64,000 bases of DNA from JBCCCJ01 sp039029315 (GCA_039029315.1 JBCCGK010000058.1:1-64000); one strand, 5' to 3'; counted from the first letter of the stretch, positions 44,200 through 53,731 are shown. Notes: generated by a model from the sequence alone, not told the origin. Translations and numbers: made by a program.

Positions 44200-44360
44200 G
44201 AGACTGTTTGGAAATCTGTGCTGAGAATTTTTAGGATGTATTTTTTTCTTAGACAAGGCTCTTTTTCGTTCACATAGTGGAGCTATGAGAACAAAAAAAG
44301 CCGCCGGATGAGGAAAAAAGACGCATACAAAAAATAAGTGACAGATGTTCAAACAGTCTC
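44200..44360. mobile_element. MITE-like palindromic element, complete copy 2
   Basis: 161 bp, GAGACTG to CAGTCTC, flanked by TTA (44197-44199 and 44361-44363). About 90 percent identical by eye to copy 1, with several mismatches in the central stem (TTTTTCGTTCACATAG against CTATGAGAACAAAAAA). The right-hand TTA is the complement of the TAA stop of the small gene at 44361-44537. Rejoining the flanks restores TGG TAA GAA, so the insertion left the stop codon intact. Confidence 0.85.
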
Positions 44361-44537
44361 TTACCACTCGGGACAATCCTCACACCGCCGATCCCGGCAG
44401 CAGCGATCCTGTCGACCACGGCGGTACCGGCGCGGTGGTGGATCATATCGGTCATTCTGATCCAGACCATCATCCCCGCCGCCCCAGAAGAGAGAAACCA
44501 AAACCCAGAGAACAACAAAAACGACGAAAATTTCCAT
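44361..44537 (-). CDS. small membrane protein with Arg/Cys-rich tail
   Basis: A 58-residue frame from the ATG at 44537. Residues 1-18 form one hydrophobic helix (MEIFVVFVVLWVLVSLFW), then a glycine/aspartate turn (GGGDDGLDQND), then an arginine/cysteine-rich tail (RYRRGRQDRCCRDRRCEDCP) ending EW-stop. The four cysteines in CCxxxxCxxC could bind a metal. The composition is unusual and the region is much more G+C-rich than its surroundings. It could be real or an artefact of skewed composition; no family recognised. Upstream of its ATG there is no clear ribosome site. Confidence 0.45.
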   Translation of the reverse strand: MEIFVVFVVLWVLVSLFWGGGDDGLDQNDRYDPPPRRYRRGRQDRCCRDRRCEDCPEW

Positions 44538-44674
44538 ACAAAAAACGATCAATAGGTTTGAGCAGGTAAAACGAGAAGGACAAACAAGGAGTCCGGGACA
44601 AAAATGGGGAAAGACCATCCCGGATCAAGATCGTCGTATAAGGGCTTACAGCCTCCAAAATCGCTACGTATGCC

Positions 44675-44720
44675 TCTCCTCAGCGGCCCTAGGGAAGCCC
44701 TGGCCTGTGGCATGAGGAGA
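44675..44720 (+). promoter_or_regulatory. strong hairpin in the leader of the LytTR operon
   Basis: TCTCCTCA (44675-44682) pairs with TGAGGAGA (44713-44720); inside, GGCCCTAGGG and CCCTGGCC pair again around AAG. It is in the 200 bp between the small gene and the response-regulator start and is G+C-rich. No T-run follows, so it may be an attenuator-like or mRNA leader structure rather than a terminator. Confidence 0.45.
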
Positions 44721-44819
44721 TATGAAATACGGATTTTCTGCAAAATGGTTTCTTTATCAGAAAAATTGTATACTTCAAAAATGATTGATGCCCCAAAAAC
44801 GGGGTTCATGGAAGAAGAT

Positions 44820-45602
44820 ATGAAGCTCTCTGCACTGATTGTTGATGATGAAGCCTCTGGAAGAGAAAACCTCGCTCACCTGTTGCATACATATTGCCCG
44901 GAAATTGACGTCTTGGATCTGGCCGACTCTGGCGAGTCTGCACGCTTGATGGTGGAAGCATATCAGCCTGATGTGGTCTTTCTGGATATCCATATGCCAC
45001 AGATGGATGGATTTGCTTTTCTGGATTCCTTGTCAGACAGGAGTTTCTCAGTAGTCATCGTCACGGCTCACGACACATACGGAATTCGTGCAGTCAAAGC
45101 CAGCGCAGTGGATTATCTGCTGAAACCCTTGAGTATACAAGAACTGAAGGAGGCCGTCGCCAAATTGCTGGAAGTACATCGGATCAAGAGTTCCGACCCG
45201 AATTTGCAGCAGAATTATGAAGAGTCAGTCAATGAATTAGTGAAAAGCCTACTCGAACAAAAGGCCCCGCAAAAATTGACTTTGCCACATTCGCATGGGT
45301 TCTCATTGGTAGACATGTCAGACATCATTCGGCTGGAAGCAGATGACAACTATACATGGGTATATGTACAGGAAATGTCCCCCATTCATATGCCTCGAAC
45401 CATGAAGTATGTCGAGAGCATCCTCAAGGGAGATGTATTTATGCGGATTCACCGCTCTCATATCATCAATTTGTCCTACCTAAAAACCTTTAGCAAATCC
45501 GAAGGAGGCTATGTGATGATGGAAGATGGCTCACGGGTTCCGATTTCCCGGCGGAGGCTCCCTCGATTTCTGGATCGGATCAATGGCAGAACCAATAATT
45601 AG
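44820..45602 (+). CDS. LytTR-family response regulator
   Basis: A 260-residue regulator. Residues 1-120 are a receiver domain: LIVDDEASGREN gives the acidic pocket, VVFLDIHMPQMDG the phosphoacceptor Asp, VTAHDTY the Thr and LLKPLS the Lys. Residues ~155-260 are a LytTR DNA-binding domain (IRLEADDNYTWVYVQEMSP, FMRIHRSHIINLSYLKTFSK, VPISRRRL). The open frame runs upstream to 44604 but the receiver begins right at MKLSALIVDDE, so the ATG at 44820 is used. It is 11 bp upstream of the cognate sensor kinase; the two form a LytS/LytR-type pair. Confidence 0.92.
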   Translation: MKLSALIVDDEASGRENLAHLLHTYCPEIDVLDLADSGESARLMVEAYQPDVVFLDIHMPQMDGFAFLDSLSDRSFSVVIVTAHDTYGIRAVKASAVDYLLKPLSIQELKEAVAKLLEVHRIKSSDPNLQQNYEESVNELVKSLLEQKAPQKLTLPHSHGFSLVDMSDIIRLEADDNYTWVYVQEMSPIHMPRTMKYVESILKGDVFMRIHRSHIINLSYLKTFSKSEGGYVMMEDGSRVPISRRRLPRFLDRINGRTNN

Positions 45603-45613
45603 CATTACAATCC

Positions 45614-48595
45614 ATGAGGATACTCCTGTTGATATATTGTCTGTTGCTGAGTGAGGTGCTAATGGCTCAACGATGGATCACCCGACAATATAACATACAG
45701 GACGGCCTGCCAAACTCTAATGTATTCTATGTCTATCAGGATCAGGAAGGACTAATCTGGCTGGGTACAGATAATGGACTGGCCAGTTTTGATGGATTTC
45801 AGGTCGAAACAATCGGTACAGAAGATGGATTGTTAGGACCACATATTACCGGGATAACCGAGAACCTTCAAGATGAACTCCTGGTTGGGAGTTATCGCCG
45901 AGGAATAAACATCCTTCGACAGGGAGTGGTGATACCGCCAGACTCTTCTTCTCAGATGTGTCCATTTGGATATGATCTGATTCAGCTAGGAGAGAAAACA
46001 GCATTCAGTTCAGCCAGTACCCTGTATATCAAGTCTTCCACTGGCATACAGCAGATTGGACTCCGACCTACGCTCAATACACACTTTGGAAAAAACTACA
46101 ATCAATCCTTCTCTTTTCATGTCAATATCGCTCCATATTCGGAGAAAGAAAGCTTGCTTGTGGGATGTCTGGGAGGCCTATTTTTGTATAAAGATCAGGA
46201 GTTGAAGACCTTTTGTGATTCCCTCTTTTGGAATCTGCCAGTTTACAGTATGTATGAGACTCAGCAAGGAGACCTCTGGGTCGGCTCATTCGGGAAGCTA
46301 CTGCATATTCGGGACTGCGAAGTGATGGCAACCTATACAGAAGGGATTCCCGCAGACAAGTGGGTCCATCGAATTCTGCAAGACCAAAAGGGCAATCTAT
46401 GGATATCTGTCAATGGATATGGCTTGTGTGAACTCAATCGGAGCCAATCACGAGTGGATTTTTTGGGAGAAAGATTGAATATTGGCCATACAGATGTCAA
46501 TTATTTGATGGAGGATAAGGAAGGAAACATCTGGATCGCTACGAATGGGCAAGGAGTGCTCATGATTGCCTACTCAGATTTTCAATTTTTTGACTCGGAA
46601 CAAGGACTGAAAGGGAGCCAGATCACAGCCCTCGCGCAAAGTCCTGATGGGAAATTGTATGTCGGTACGCACAAAGGCTTGTTTCTTAAGCGTGGAAATC
46701 ATTTTGACAGAATACAACTCTTTGATTCCCCTGGGGATGCATATGTATTCGACCTGGAGTATGTAGAAGGATTGGGAATGGTGGTAGCAGCCCGGATGTC
46801 TACATCTCTGAGCTCATCCTATGTCAGGCGGATTTCTGACGAAATATTGCTGATCCAATCCTACACCTGCTTAAGTATGGGAAACAACTCACTTCTGTAT
46901 CAAGGGATTGATTATGATCAGCCAATTACCATTGCGAAAATCGAAGCTGATCGGTCGTTGATAGAAAGTAGAAATATTTCTTTTCCTTCTCTGGAAAAAC
47001 AACAGGCCTACCGAATTCAGAAACTATTTGCGGATGATAAAGGACGGGTCTGGATCGCTACGCGCTCTCATGGCTTATGGATGTTGCCTAATTTGGAGGC
47101 CAATGTAACAGGGGAAGAAACAGAAGACATTGTTCCGCCATCTATCCGGCAAAGGAGCATACGAGATTTTCTATCCGTGTCAGATTCTTTGTACTGGATC
47201 GCTACCGAAAACGGCCTGGGGAAATGGGAATCAGAATCCTGGAAATTCTTTGGGGAAGCTGATGGCTTAGGCGCCAATTATTGTTCTTCTCTTGTGTTGG
47301 ACGAGGACGGAGGGGTGTGGATTGGGACAGCAAGAGGACTGAGCTATTATCAAGCAGGAGAATTTATGACATTGGGTCCTGAAGAGGGACTCGCTTCGCC
47401 AGAAATTCATGCCCTACACCTGGACAGAGCTGGAAATGGAATCTGGATTGGAACGGGTAATGGCCTGTATTTCCTCCCATTTCATTCCTCTTTTTCTTCT
47501 CGATCCCAGGTATCCCATACCATCATCACTCACTTATCCTCCAGGGACTCTGTGTATCGATATCCTGAGGATTTGGTGTTGGCTGGGGAGGAATCGGATT
47601 TGGAAATTCGATTCAGAAGTCTCTTCTATCGACATCCTGATCAGGTGGTCTATCAATATCGGTTGGCAAACAGACAACAACAGTGGAAGACGACCAGAAC
47701 CCCTCGGATTGAATATGCTTCCCTCGCAGATGGCCTCTATGACTTCGAGGTGAGGGCCTCCCTCAACCGGGGGAAGTGGAGTGAGCCTGACAAGCTGCAT
47801 TTTCGAATAAAATCTCCCTTCTGGAAGACCTTTTGGTTTTATCTGATACTTGCCTTGGCTCTGGTAGTGATGGTTATTCTTCTGGCCAGATGGAGAATTC
47901 GAGGAATCAGGCAAACGGAAAGAGAAAAAAGAGATTTGAGGAATCAGATTTATGAGTTGGAACAAAAGGCATTGGGAGCCATGATGAATCCGCATTTCAT
48001 TTTCAATTCACTCAACTCCATCCAACATTATCTCAATCTCTATGACAAAGAAGCGGCCAATGAGTACTTGGCCAAGTTTGCCCGCCTGGTTCGTATGAAT
48101 ATGGAGGTGGCCCAACAGTCCCTGACGCCGCTGGATGAAGAACTTTATCGCCTTCAACTCTACCTTTCGCTTGAACAAATGCGGTTTGGAGATCAATTCG
48201 AATATGATATTCAGATCGATCCAGAGTTAGATCCAGAAGAGATTGAACTGCCAAGCATGATCATTCAGCCCTTTGTAGAGAATGCTATTTGGCATGGAAT
48301 CTTGCCCGCCAAGCGTTCAGGCAAGATTCTGATACATGTGTCTAATTCCTCCGAGCAGATGGTTCGGATCTGCATCGATGACAATGGCGTAGGAATCAAG
48401 CAGGACTCTATGTCTGCTGACAACCGGACAAAATCTTCGCATATCTCCAGAGGCATGGAAATCACCAAAGAAAGACTTCGATTGTTTTCACCTCAATCAC
48501 AATTGACAGTTCGACCCTTGCTGACAGAGGAGGGACGCTCCGCCGGAACACAGGTAGAGATCTACATCCCTTTGGAGGAGACAAATATTCGATAA
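45614..48595 (+). CDS. propeller-sensor histidine kinase, LytS type
   Basis: A 993-residue kinase. Signal peptide (MRILLLIYCLLLSEVLMAQ), then two seven-bladed-type propeller regions of Reg_prop repeats (QDGLPNSNVFYVYQDQEGLI, WLGTDNGLASFDG; VWIGTARGLSYYQAG), a Y_Y_Y Ig-like domain at ~660-735, a membrane segment at ~740-762 (FWFYLILALALVVMVILLAR), a coiled coil, and a His_kinase domain with phosphoacceptor His in MMNPHFIFNSLNSIQHYL (~792), and an ATPase domain (MIIQPFVENAIWHGI, DDNGVGI). The architecture senses an extracellular, often glycan, ligand. Pair with the LytTR regulator upstream. Its last 34 bp overlap the convergent CHAT gene. Confidence 0.92.
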   Translation: MRILLLIYCLLLSEVLMAQRWITRQYNIQDGLPNSNVFYVYQDQEGLIWLGTDNGLASFDGFQVETIGTEDGLLGPHITGITENLQDELLVGSYRRGINILRQGVVIPPDSSSQMCPFGYDLIQLGEKTAFSSASTLYIKSSTGIQQIGLRPTLNTHFGKNYNQSFSFHVNIAPYSEKESLLVGCLGGLFLYKDQELKTFCDSLFWNLPVYSMYETQQGDLWVGSFGKLLHIRDCEVMATYTEGIPADKWVHRILQDQKGNLWISVNGYGLCELNRSQSRVDFLGERLNIGHTDVNYLMEDKEGNIWIATNGQGVLMIAYSDFQFFDSEQGLKGSQITALAQSPDGKLYVGTHKGLFLKRGNHFDRIQLFDSPGDAYVFDLEYVEGLGMVVAARMSTSLSSSYVRRISDEILLIQSYTCLSMGNNSLLYQGIDYDQPITIAKIEADRSLIESRNISFPSLEKQQAYRIQKLFADDKGRVWIATRSHGLWMLPNLEANVTGEETEDIVPPSIRQRSIRDFLSVSDSLYWIATENGLGKWESESWKFFGEADGLGANYCSSLVLDEDGGVWIGTARGLSYYQAGEFMTLGPEEGLASPEIHALHLDRAGNGIWIGTGNGLYFLPFHSSFSSRSQVSHTIITHLSSRDSVYRYPEDLVLAGEESDLEIRFRSLFYRHPDQVVYQYRLANRQQQWKTTRTPRIEYASLADGLYDFEVRASLNRGKWSEPDKLHFRIKSPFWKTFWFYLILALALVVMVILLARWRIRGIRQTEREKRDLRNQIYELEQKALGAMMNPHFIFNSLNSIQHYLNLYDKEAANEYLAKFARLVRMNMEVAQQSLTPLDEELYRLQLYLSLEQMRFGDQFEYDIQIDPELDPEEIELPSMIIQPFVENAIWHGILPAKRSGKILIHVSNSSEQMVRICIDDNGVGIKQDSMSADNRTKSSHISRGMEITKERLRLFSPQSQLTVRPLLTEEGRSAGTQVEIYIPLEETNIR

Positions 48596-51372
48596 GCTCC
48601 ATAGCCCACAAGTGCCAATCCTCCTATACCAAGCAAAAGGAACCAGGCAATATGTGTCTGAACATCAATCGGATCAGTATTTCCTACTACATCGAACGTA
48701 GCCCAAAAGTATGGATGGGCAAGTGGGCTGTTGGGAGCTTGGTCGATATACCTCAATTGGGCCTGCTGCATGGCTTCATCCAGCGGATTCCCAGCTTCTA
48801 TTGCTTCAAAAAAGTCTAACATCAACTGGCTGGATGCCACATCATCTACCTTCCAAAGACTGATGACCTGACTCCTACATCCAGCATAGGCAAAGGCCCG
48901 GGCGAGACTCATGACCCCTTCCCCTTTGGCGATTTCTCCCCAACCAGAATTACACGCACTCAAGACTACAAGATCTGCAGGTAAACGAAGATTGAAGAGT
49001 TCTGTCATGCTAAGGATATTGTCTTCGGTCCCGGTAGAGTGATTGAATACCAATTGGGATTCCAATTCATTGTTTTCCTTAAAGACTGAATGCATGGCCA
49101 AATGAAGAATCTGATAGTTGGGGGCGTGCCTGAGAAAATTCTCTTTGGTGGCTTCCTGTCCCAAAAATGCTTTCCCGGCAAAAATCTGATTGGCTTGTTC
49201 TACTTCTTGTCTGGCCATAGGGATATCCATGAGATTATCCCTGGATTGCGCGATTTGTGAAGGAGAGTAGGTCGGTGCAAATCCTCCATAGGATTGGCCA
49301 GAGGCCAGATGATGAGAAGGATTGTCCTTCATCGCAAGGGTAGAAGAATAGGCATAAGAGATGGAAAACTGATTCAGGAGATAAGCACACTTTCTGAAAT
49401 CTTGAGTCTGATCGAGATTGATGTGAGAAACCAGTGCACTAAATGGAACAAAATTGATCACTCCGTCTGGTATGATCAATAACTGATCAATGCCTGACAT
49501 CTCTATGTTGTATTGCCCCAACAATAGGTCATATAATTCTAAACTTGATTGTTGGTACTGGCTCAATCGCTCTTCAGCCTCTTTTTGCCCTTCCATCGTA
49601 GTGATCTGAAAGGGATTCTCCAGATTGACTTCTGCCCTGAAAGTTGAGATCTTTTGTGAGAGGAGAGAAAAAGAAGGCAGCTTGTGGAAGGAAACAGAAT
49701 CTGTTGTGAGAAAAAATGCAAATACATGCTCTTCTCCCATAAAATATTCCACCAACAACTTTCTATCCGCTAGTTGTGCCTGAACCTCTGAGATGGATAC
49801 GGGGGAGATATCATATTTTAACTCATAATAGGCTGGGAATTCCTCCTCGATATGCGCCAGAAGCGAATCATAACTTGCCTGAATATCGATGATTTGGTCA
49901 TGTAAATCTGGACTCTTCTCCTCAGATGCTTCCTCCTGCCGAAGGTTTTCTTTGGCTTCGAACAAGCGTTGTTTGAGAGATTGTTCCATCTCCCGCAATT
50001 CTGGAGGAATCCCGGCGAACAAGCGAGCATTTTCTGCTTGCAGACCTTCCAGCAGGAGGATAGCTTTGCCTTTTTCCGCCAACTCAAATGCAATCCTTTG
50101 ATAGGATGTTGAGCCGGTTTGGCGATAAAGATTATAAGCCGCATGAATTCCACCTTCATAGATCGGAAGGGTATTGTTGGCAAGGATTCGCTTGTCCAAA
50201 TCCGAGAATCCCAAACGAAAGGTATCTATCACCTGAGCAGCCAACAGATAGGTCTTCAGGGCAAATGTCAGCGCCTGATCATTGGAAGTCTTGATTCCAA
50301 ATGCCTGGTAATAATTGGCTTTTTGGGCCAGTAACTCAAGGTATTTAGGAGATTTTCCAAGAAGACTTTTTGCCTCGAAGAAGGAGGGATTGCGAAACAG
50401 CAGACTGTCAGGTTTCAATGACTCATCTGGCGCAAATGCCCAATGGATATAGGCAAGGCCAGAGCGATATTCTCCTTGTCGTATTTGATTTGCGCCATAA
50501 TTACTCTTGATCAATGCCACATAAGGATGATGCTTGCCAAGGGTAGGGAGGAGAACTTCCAGCGCCTTTTTGTAATGAGAATTGGCAAGTGCGATCTTGT
50601 TGAGATCTTCGAGGACCTTGGCGATGTTGTTGTGGGCCAATCCTATTTTGGGATGCATATTGTCCAGGAACTGCTGGCGAATCTGGAGGGTTTTCTCATA
50701 GTTTGTCAGCGCTTTTTCTGGCTGATCCAGAAAGACATAACAGTAAGCGAGATTGTTGTAACTCTCATCTATTTTGAGAGGAAGGGAAAGGGGGAATTTC
50801 TTTCTGGTCTCCAATCCTTTTTGCAAATAGGGGATGGCTTCTTCATATTTTTCGAGTTTGACCTGAATTGATCCCAGATTGTGATTCAAGGCAGCGATCA
50901 TGAGTAAGGGAGGCTCTTCCTGTTTTTCGCAGACGGCAATCGCTTTTTGGAAATAGAGGATCCCTTTTTCGTATTGTCCAAGTTCAATGAGTGAGCTGGC
51001 GATATTGTTGAAGCAACTGGCGAATTCTAGGTGATGTTCTGGCAAATGCGGGCTGGCCGTTTCCACGGTTTCAAACATGACCTCCAGCGATTTCTCATTC
51101 TCGGATAGCTTGAAGTACGCTTCGCCAAGTAGATTTTGCGAATAAAGATAGTTGACCCAATCTTCCATATTGATACAAGTAGCGGCACTTTGGGTTGCTG
51201 CTTCCGCGACCTTATCATATTGACCTTTTTGGATATAGATATTGATGCTGTCAATGATAACAGCGACTTTTCTGAAAGAGTCCAGGTTAAAATTGGCTTG
51301 GGTTTCCTGACTCAGCGAGATGTTGGAAAAGCAGCTCATCAAGAGTCCCAGAAGGAATATTCGTCCTTGCAT
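48562..51372 (-). CDS. TPR-CHAT protease-like protein, membrane-anchored
   Basis: About 936 residues from the ATG at 51372, which gives the signal peptide MQGRIFLLGLLMSCFSNISL. TPR repeats fill ~45-330 (LGEAYFKLSENEKSLEVMFE, NNLAYCYVFLDQPEKALTNY), then a helical linker to ~560, then a CHAT domain (caspase-like) to ~890: LLVEYFMGEEHVFAFFLTTD at the start, His in ILHLAMHSVFKE (~760), Cys in LVVLSACNSGWG (~806), then GEGVMSLARAFAYAGC. The His-Cys dyad is intact. A C-terminal membrane helix (AWFLLLGIGGLALVGYGAYR) anchors it. It would cut a protein in the periplasm or at the membrane. Convergent with the LytS kinase, overlap 34 bp. An upstream TTG-started extension to 51486 is unlikely. Confidence 0.88.
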   Translation of the reverse strand: MQGRIFLLGLLMSCFSNISLSQETQANFNLDSFRKVAVIIDSINIYIQKGQYDKVAEAATQSAATCINMEDWVNYLYSQNLLGEAYFKLSENEKSLEVMFETVETASPHLPEHHLEFASCFNNIASSLIELGQYEKGILYFQKAIAVCEKQEEPPLLMIAALNHNLGSIQVKLEKYEEAIPYLQKGLETRKKFPLSLPLKIDESYNNLAYCYVFLDQPEKALTNYEKTLQIRQQFLDNMHPKIGLAHNNIAKVLEDLNKIALANSHYKKALEVLLPTLGKHHPYVALIKSNYGANQIRQGEYRSGLAYIHWAFAPDESLKPDSLLFRNPSFFEAKSLLGKSPKYLELLAQKANYYQAFGIKTSNDQALTFALKTYLLAAQVIDTFRLGFSDLDKRILANNTLPIYEGGIHAAYNLYRQTGSTSYQRIAFELAEKGKAILLLEGLQAENARLFAGIPPELREMEQSLKQRLFEAKENLRQEEASEEKSPDLHDQIIDIQASYDSLLAHIEEEFPAYYELKYDISPVSISEVQAQLADRKLLVEYFMGEEHVFAFFLTTDSVSFHKLPSFSLLSQKISTFRAEVNLENPFQITTMEGQKEAEERLSQYQQSSLELYDLLLGQYNIEMSGIDQLLIIPDGVINFVPFSALVSHINLDQTQDFRKCAYLLNQFSISYAYSSTLAMKDNPSHHLASGQSYGGFAPTYSPSQIAQSRDNLMDIPMARQEVEQANQIFAGKAFLGQEATKENFLRHAPNYQILHLAMHSVFKENNELESQLVFNHSTGTEDNILSMTELFNLRLPADLVVLSACNSGWGEIAKGEGVMSLARAFAYAGCRSQVISLWKVDDVASSQLMLDFFEAIEAGNPLDEAMQQAQLRYIDQAPNSPLAHPYFWATFDVVGNTDPIDVQTHIAWFLLLGIGGLALVGYGAYRIFVSSKGM

Positions 51373-51638
51373 AAAGATCTGTTTTGTTCTATTAGCTTCT
51401 ACCAGGGAAAAGTATTGCATGTGCCACCAGACACGAATAGTGAAAAATTGTTTACAAGTCAGAGCCAATCTACATAGAGATAGCAACTCTTACCAAGTAC
51501 CGACTTTATTTTTTACAATCTTAATGTCATTGTTATGAGAAATGTAACTACAATTCTCGATCTCCTACTAACTGGCTATGTTGTTGGATGCTAAAAAGAT
51601 GGATGGTCTGATTCAATTCAAGAAATAACCATCACTCA

Positions 51639-51800
51639 GAGACTGTTTTGAGATCTGTGCTGAGACTGTTTATGGGATATTTTTTTCTCAGACAAGGCCT
51701 TTTTTTGTTCACATACTGGTGCTATGAAAACAAAAAAAGCTATAGGAGGAGGAAAAAAGACGCATACAAAATAATACGTGTCAGATTTTCAAGCGGTCAT
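51639..51800. mobile_element. MITE-like palindromic element, complete but diverged copy 3
   Basis: 162 bp beginning GAGACTGTTTTGAGATCTGT and ending TTTTCAAGCGGTCAT, which aligns with the CAGTCTC end of the other copies with three mismatches. The flanks are TCA on both sides (51636-51638 and 51801-51803), a different triplet from TTA but again of type TNA, supporting a true 3-bp target duplication. The outer right end and the inner stem are more degenerate than in copies 1 and 2, so this is the oldest copy. Confidence 0.75.
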
Positions 51801-51803
51801 TCA

Positions 51804-52229
51804 GATATCCACAAAGAACCTTCTCCAGTCATGAATGGTGACCGGGACTTTGTGTAGAATGGAATCTCATGTTCGTGCCTGAGCTGTATGCGAGCAGTGA
51901 GAATGAGAAGATCTCTCCCTGCCATCTGGATTGCTGACATGGAATGTGTCCTTATTCAGTGGAATCTGGAGAGACAAAGCTGACAGGAGAAGCATACGTG
52001 AGCTCCTGTTGTGTGGATGGCTCCGATTTGGAGCTATGGTGGAACCTCAACCGCCAGTCCAGAAGGCCCATTCTAAGTGAGAGAAATCTGTCAATTAGAT
52101 GTTGTTCATATAGGATGAGATGTGAAAAAACATTTAGACCCGAAGGAAGGTTATTCTGGTTCGCTGGAATAGCCTTTACTGTTGTCTTTCCCTATAGATC
52201 TTCAGAAAGAATCCGTAAGAGGAGATCTC
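51804..52229. other. intergenic region without a supported gene
   Basis: About 430 bases. A 115-codon open frame at 51944-52291 (plus strand) overlaps the hydrolase gene antisense and reads as arginine/serine-rich noise, so it is not called. A short inverted repeat (ACAGGAG ... CTCCTGT, 51981-52007 region) is present but not convincing. Confidence 0.45.
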
Positions 52230-52916
52230 TTATGAAAAGGAAATTCCCTGATCTTCCACCCATTTTTTCGCTACTTCTGCCATCTCTGTAAAGATATCAA
52301 CCGCTACAGTCCTGCTCCGCTTGAGAATTTTATAGCCATGATTCCCCGTATCCAGCAGATGAAGTGTCGCAAGATCCCCTAATGAGGCAATCAGAGGTTC
52401 AAACAAATCCAATTGCACAAATGTGTCTCTTGTGCCAGTAAGAAAGAGCATCGGAACCTGAATATCCGCCAGATGAGCAGCCCGTTCTATACCGGGCCTT
52501 CCTGGCGCATGTAATGGAAATGAAAAAAAGATTACCCCCTTTAGGTTCTCAGGGGGATTCTCTGCTGCAATATGAGACGTCATTCTTCCTCCAAAGGAAT
52601 GTCCTCCTGCAAATATGGGGAGATCTGGCGCAGCAAGCTGACCCGCTTCTATCGCCTTCCTTACTGTGGTATAACTCACAAGTTTGCCATCACGTCCTTT
52701 GCCACCGCGCTCCATATAGGGAAATTGATACCTGAAAGTTGCAATGTCTTTTGCTGCAAGTGCTTGTGCGATGGCTTCCATATTGGCGTGATACATCCCG
52801 GCTCCGGCACCATGTCCAAGAACCAGCAAGACGCGTGCTGAATCAGGACGCAAGAGGGCTGCCGAGACTTCGCCTTTTTCAGGAGTAACCAAAAATTTTG
52901 ACTCAATGATCTGCAT
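52230..52916 (-). CDS. alpha/beta hydrolase, Tex30/KANL3-like
   Basis: A 228-residue cytosolic hydrolase. The oxyanion segment LVLGHGAGAGMYHANMEAIA and TFRYQFPYMERGGKGRD are typical of the Tex30/KANL3 and dienelactone-hydrolase group. The nucleophile Ser is in FAGGHSFGGRMTSH, the acid probably in FLTGTRDTFV and the His in LLDTGNHGYKI. The triad is complete, so it should be an active serine esterase, lipase or peptidase of unknown substrate. It is alone: 149 bp separates it from the next minus-strand gene. Confidence 0.85.
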   Translation of the reverse strand: MQIIESKFLVTPEKGEVSAALLRPDSARVLLVLGHGAGAGMYHANMEAIAQALAAKDIATFRYQFPYMERGGKGRDGKLVSYTTVRKAIEAGQLAAPDLPIFAGGHSFGGRMTSHIAAENPPENLKGVIFFSFPLHAPGRPGIERAAHLADIQVPMLFLTGTRDTFVQLDLFEPLIASLGDLATLHLLDTGNHGYKILKRSRTVAVDIFTEMAEVAKKWVEDQGISFS

Positions 52917-53065
52917 AATAAGTGGGTGGACAATATTAGGGTTGATTTTGGGTATAAGGGAAATAGGGGATATACTGGCTTGATGGGTAAGATGTCTCCC
53001 TTTTTTCCCCTATGCCCACTATATCCCTCACAAATAATTGTGTGCCCTTACTTTGATGGGGACAA

Positions 53066-53590
53066 TTATCTGGAACTCTCTCCCTTGAACGCATCTTCTT
53101 TATGCGCAAACAAGATATTGAAAGAAGTCAAGCTTCCATAAACCCGGGTGATGTATTGTTGCATATGAACTTTTTCCTGCTCACTCAAGCTTTTATTTTT
53201 GTTAATGTTCTGCTCCAGGACACGCAAGCGATCTCTGACCATGACGATTTTATGAAAAAATGTCTCAATCGGAATCTCTTTTCCTTTCAGTGAGGGATCT
53301 CCCGGTTTGAACACAAGAGACCCCCCTTTCCATCTGCTGCCCATGGTGACATTTTCACTAATGTCGGTCCATTTGCGGAGAATCTGAGTGAGGAGTTTCT
53401 CCACATCTCCAATGCTGAGTCGCTGATCTGGTATAGGGGCCAACTCAATGATGTCGAGGTCTTCAAAGTTCTTGTCGATGGCCTTTTCACCTATGTTGGG
53501 AAAAGCAATGTTGTAAAAGGAACGGCTGTTGTCAAGGATAATGCCATTGCCGTATTGTGGATGTTTGACGCGAGTACCAATAGATAGCAT
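53066..53590 (-). CDS. conserved hypothetical with N-terminal Tudor/CarD-like barrel
   Basis: A 174-residue soluble protein. The first ~50 residues (IGTRVKHPQYGNGIILDNSR, YNIAFPNIGEKAI) have the small beta-barrel pattern of UvrD-type Tudor or CarD-like domains, often nucleic-acid or RNA-polymerase binding. The remainder is helical: RLSIGDVEKLLTQILRKWTD, WKGGSLVFKPGDPSLKGKEI, FHKIVMVRDRLRVLEQNINK. Such proteins are common single genes in Bacteroidota. No function can be assigned. Confidence 0.7.
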   Translation of the reverse strand: MLSIGTRVKHPQYGNGIILDNSRSFYNIAFPNIGEKAIDKNFEDLDIIELAPIPDQRLSIGDVEKLLTQILRKWTDISENVTMGSRWKGGSLVFKPGDPSLKGKEIPIETFFHKIVMVRDRLRVLEQNINKNKSLSEQEKVHMQQYITRVYGSLTSFNILFAHKEDAFKGESSR

Positions 53591-53731
53591 AAATGGTTGC
53601 TTTTATATCATGAATCTTTCAATCGTTCGAGAGAAGAAGGGAATCTCGCTCTCAAAGGATTAAGGTCGAATTTTGAGCCAGGAATTACAAATTCCCACAG
53701 AAGATATTTCCTGTTTGGCGGTATTGGTATG

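Noticed and set aside
44604..44819. N-terminal extension of the LytTR regulator
   Set aside because: The receiver domain begins at MKLSALIVDDE; the extension passes through a strong hairpin and has no domain-like content.
51944..52291. 115-codon open frame on the plus strand
   Set aside because: Composition is Arg/Ser-rich, no start context, and its 3' end is antisense to a well-supported hydrolase.
52940..53030. Mirror-like GGG/CCC-rich stretch between hydrolase and hypothetical genes
   Set aside because: Pairing is patchy with many mismatches and no T-run, so no terminator or element is claimed.
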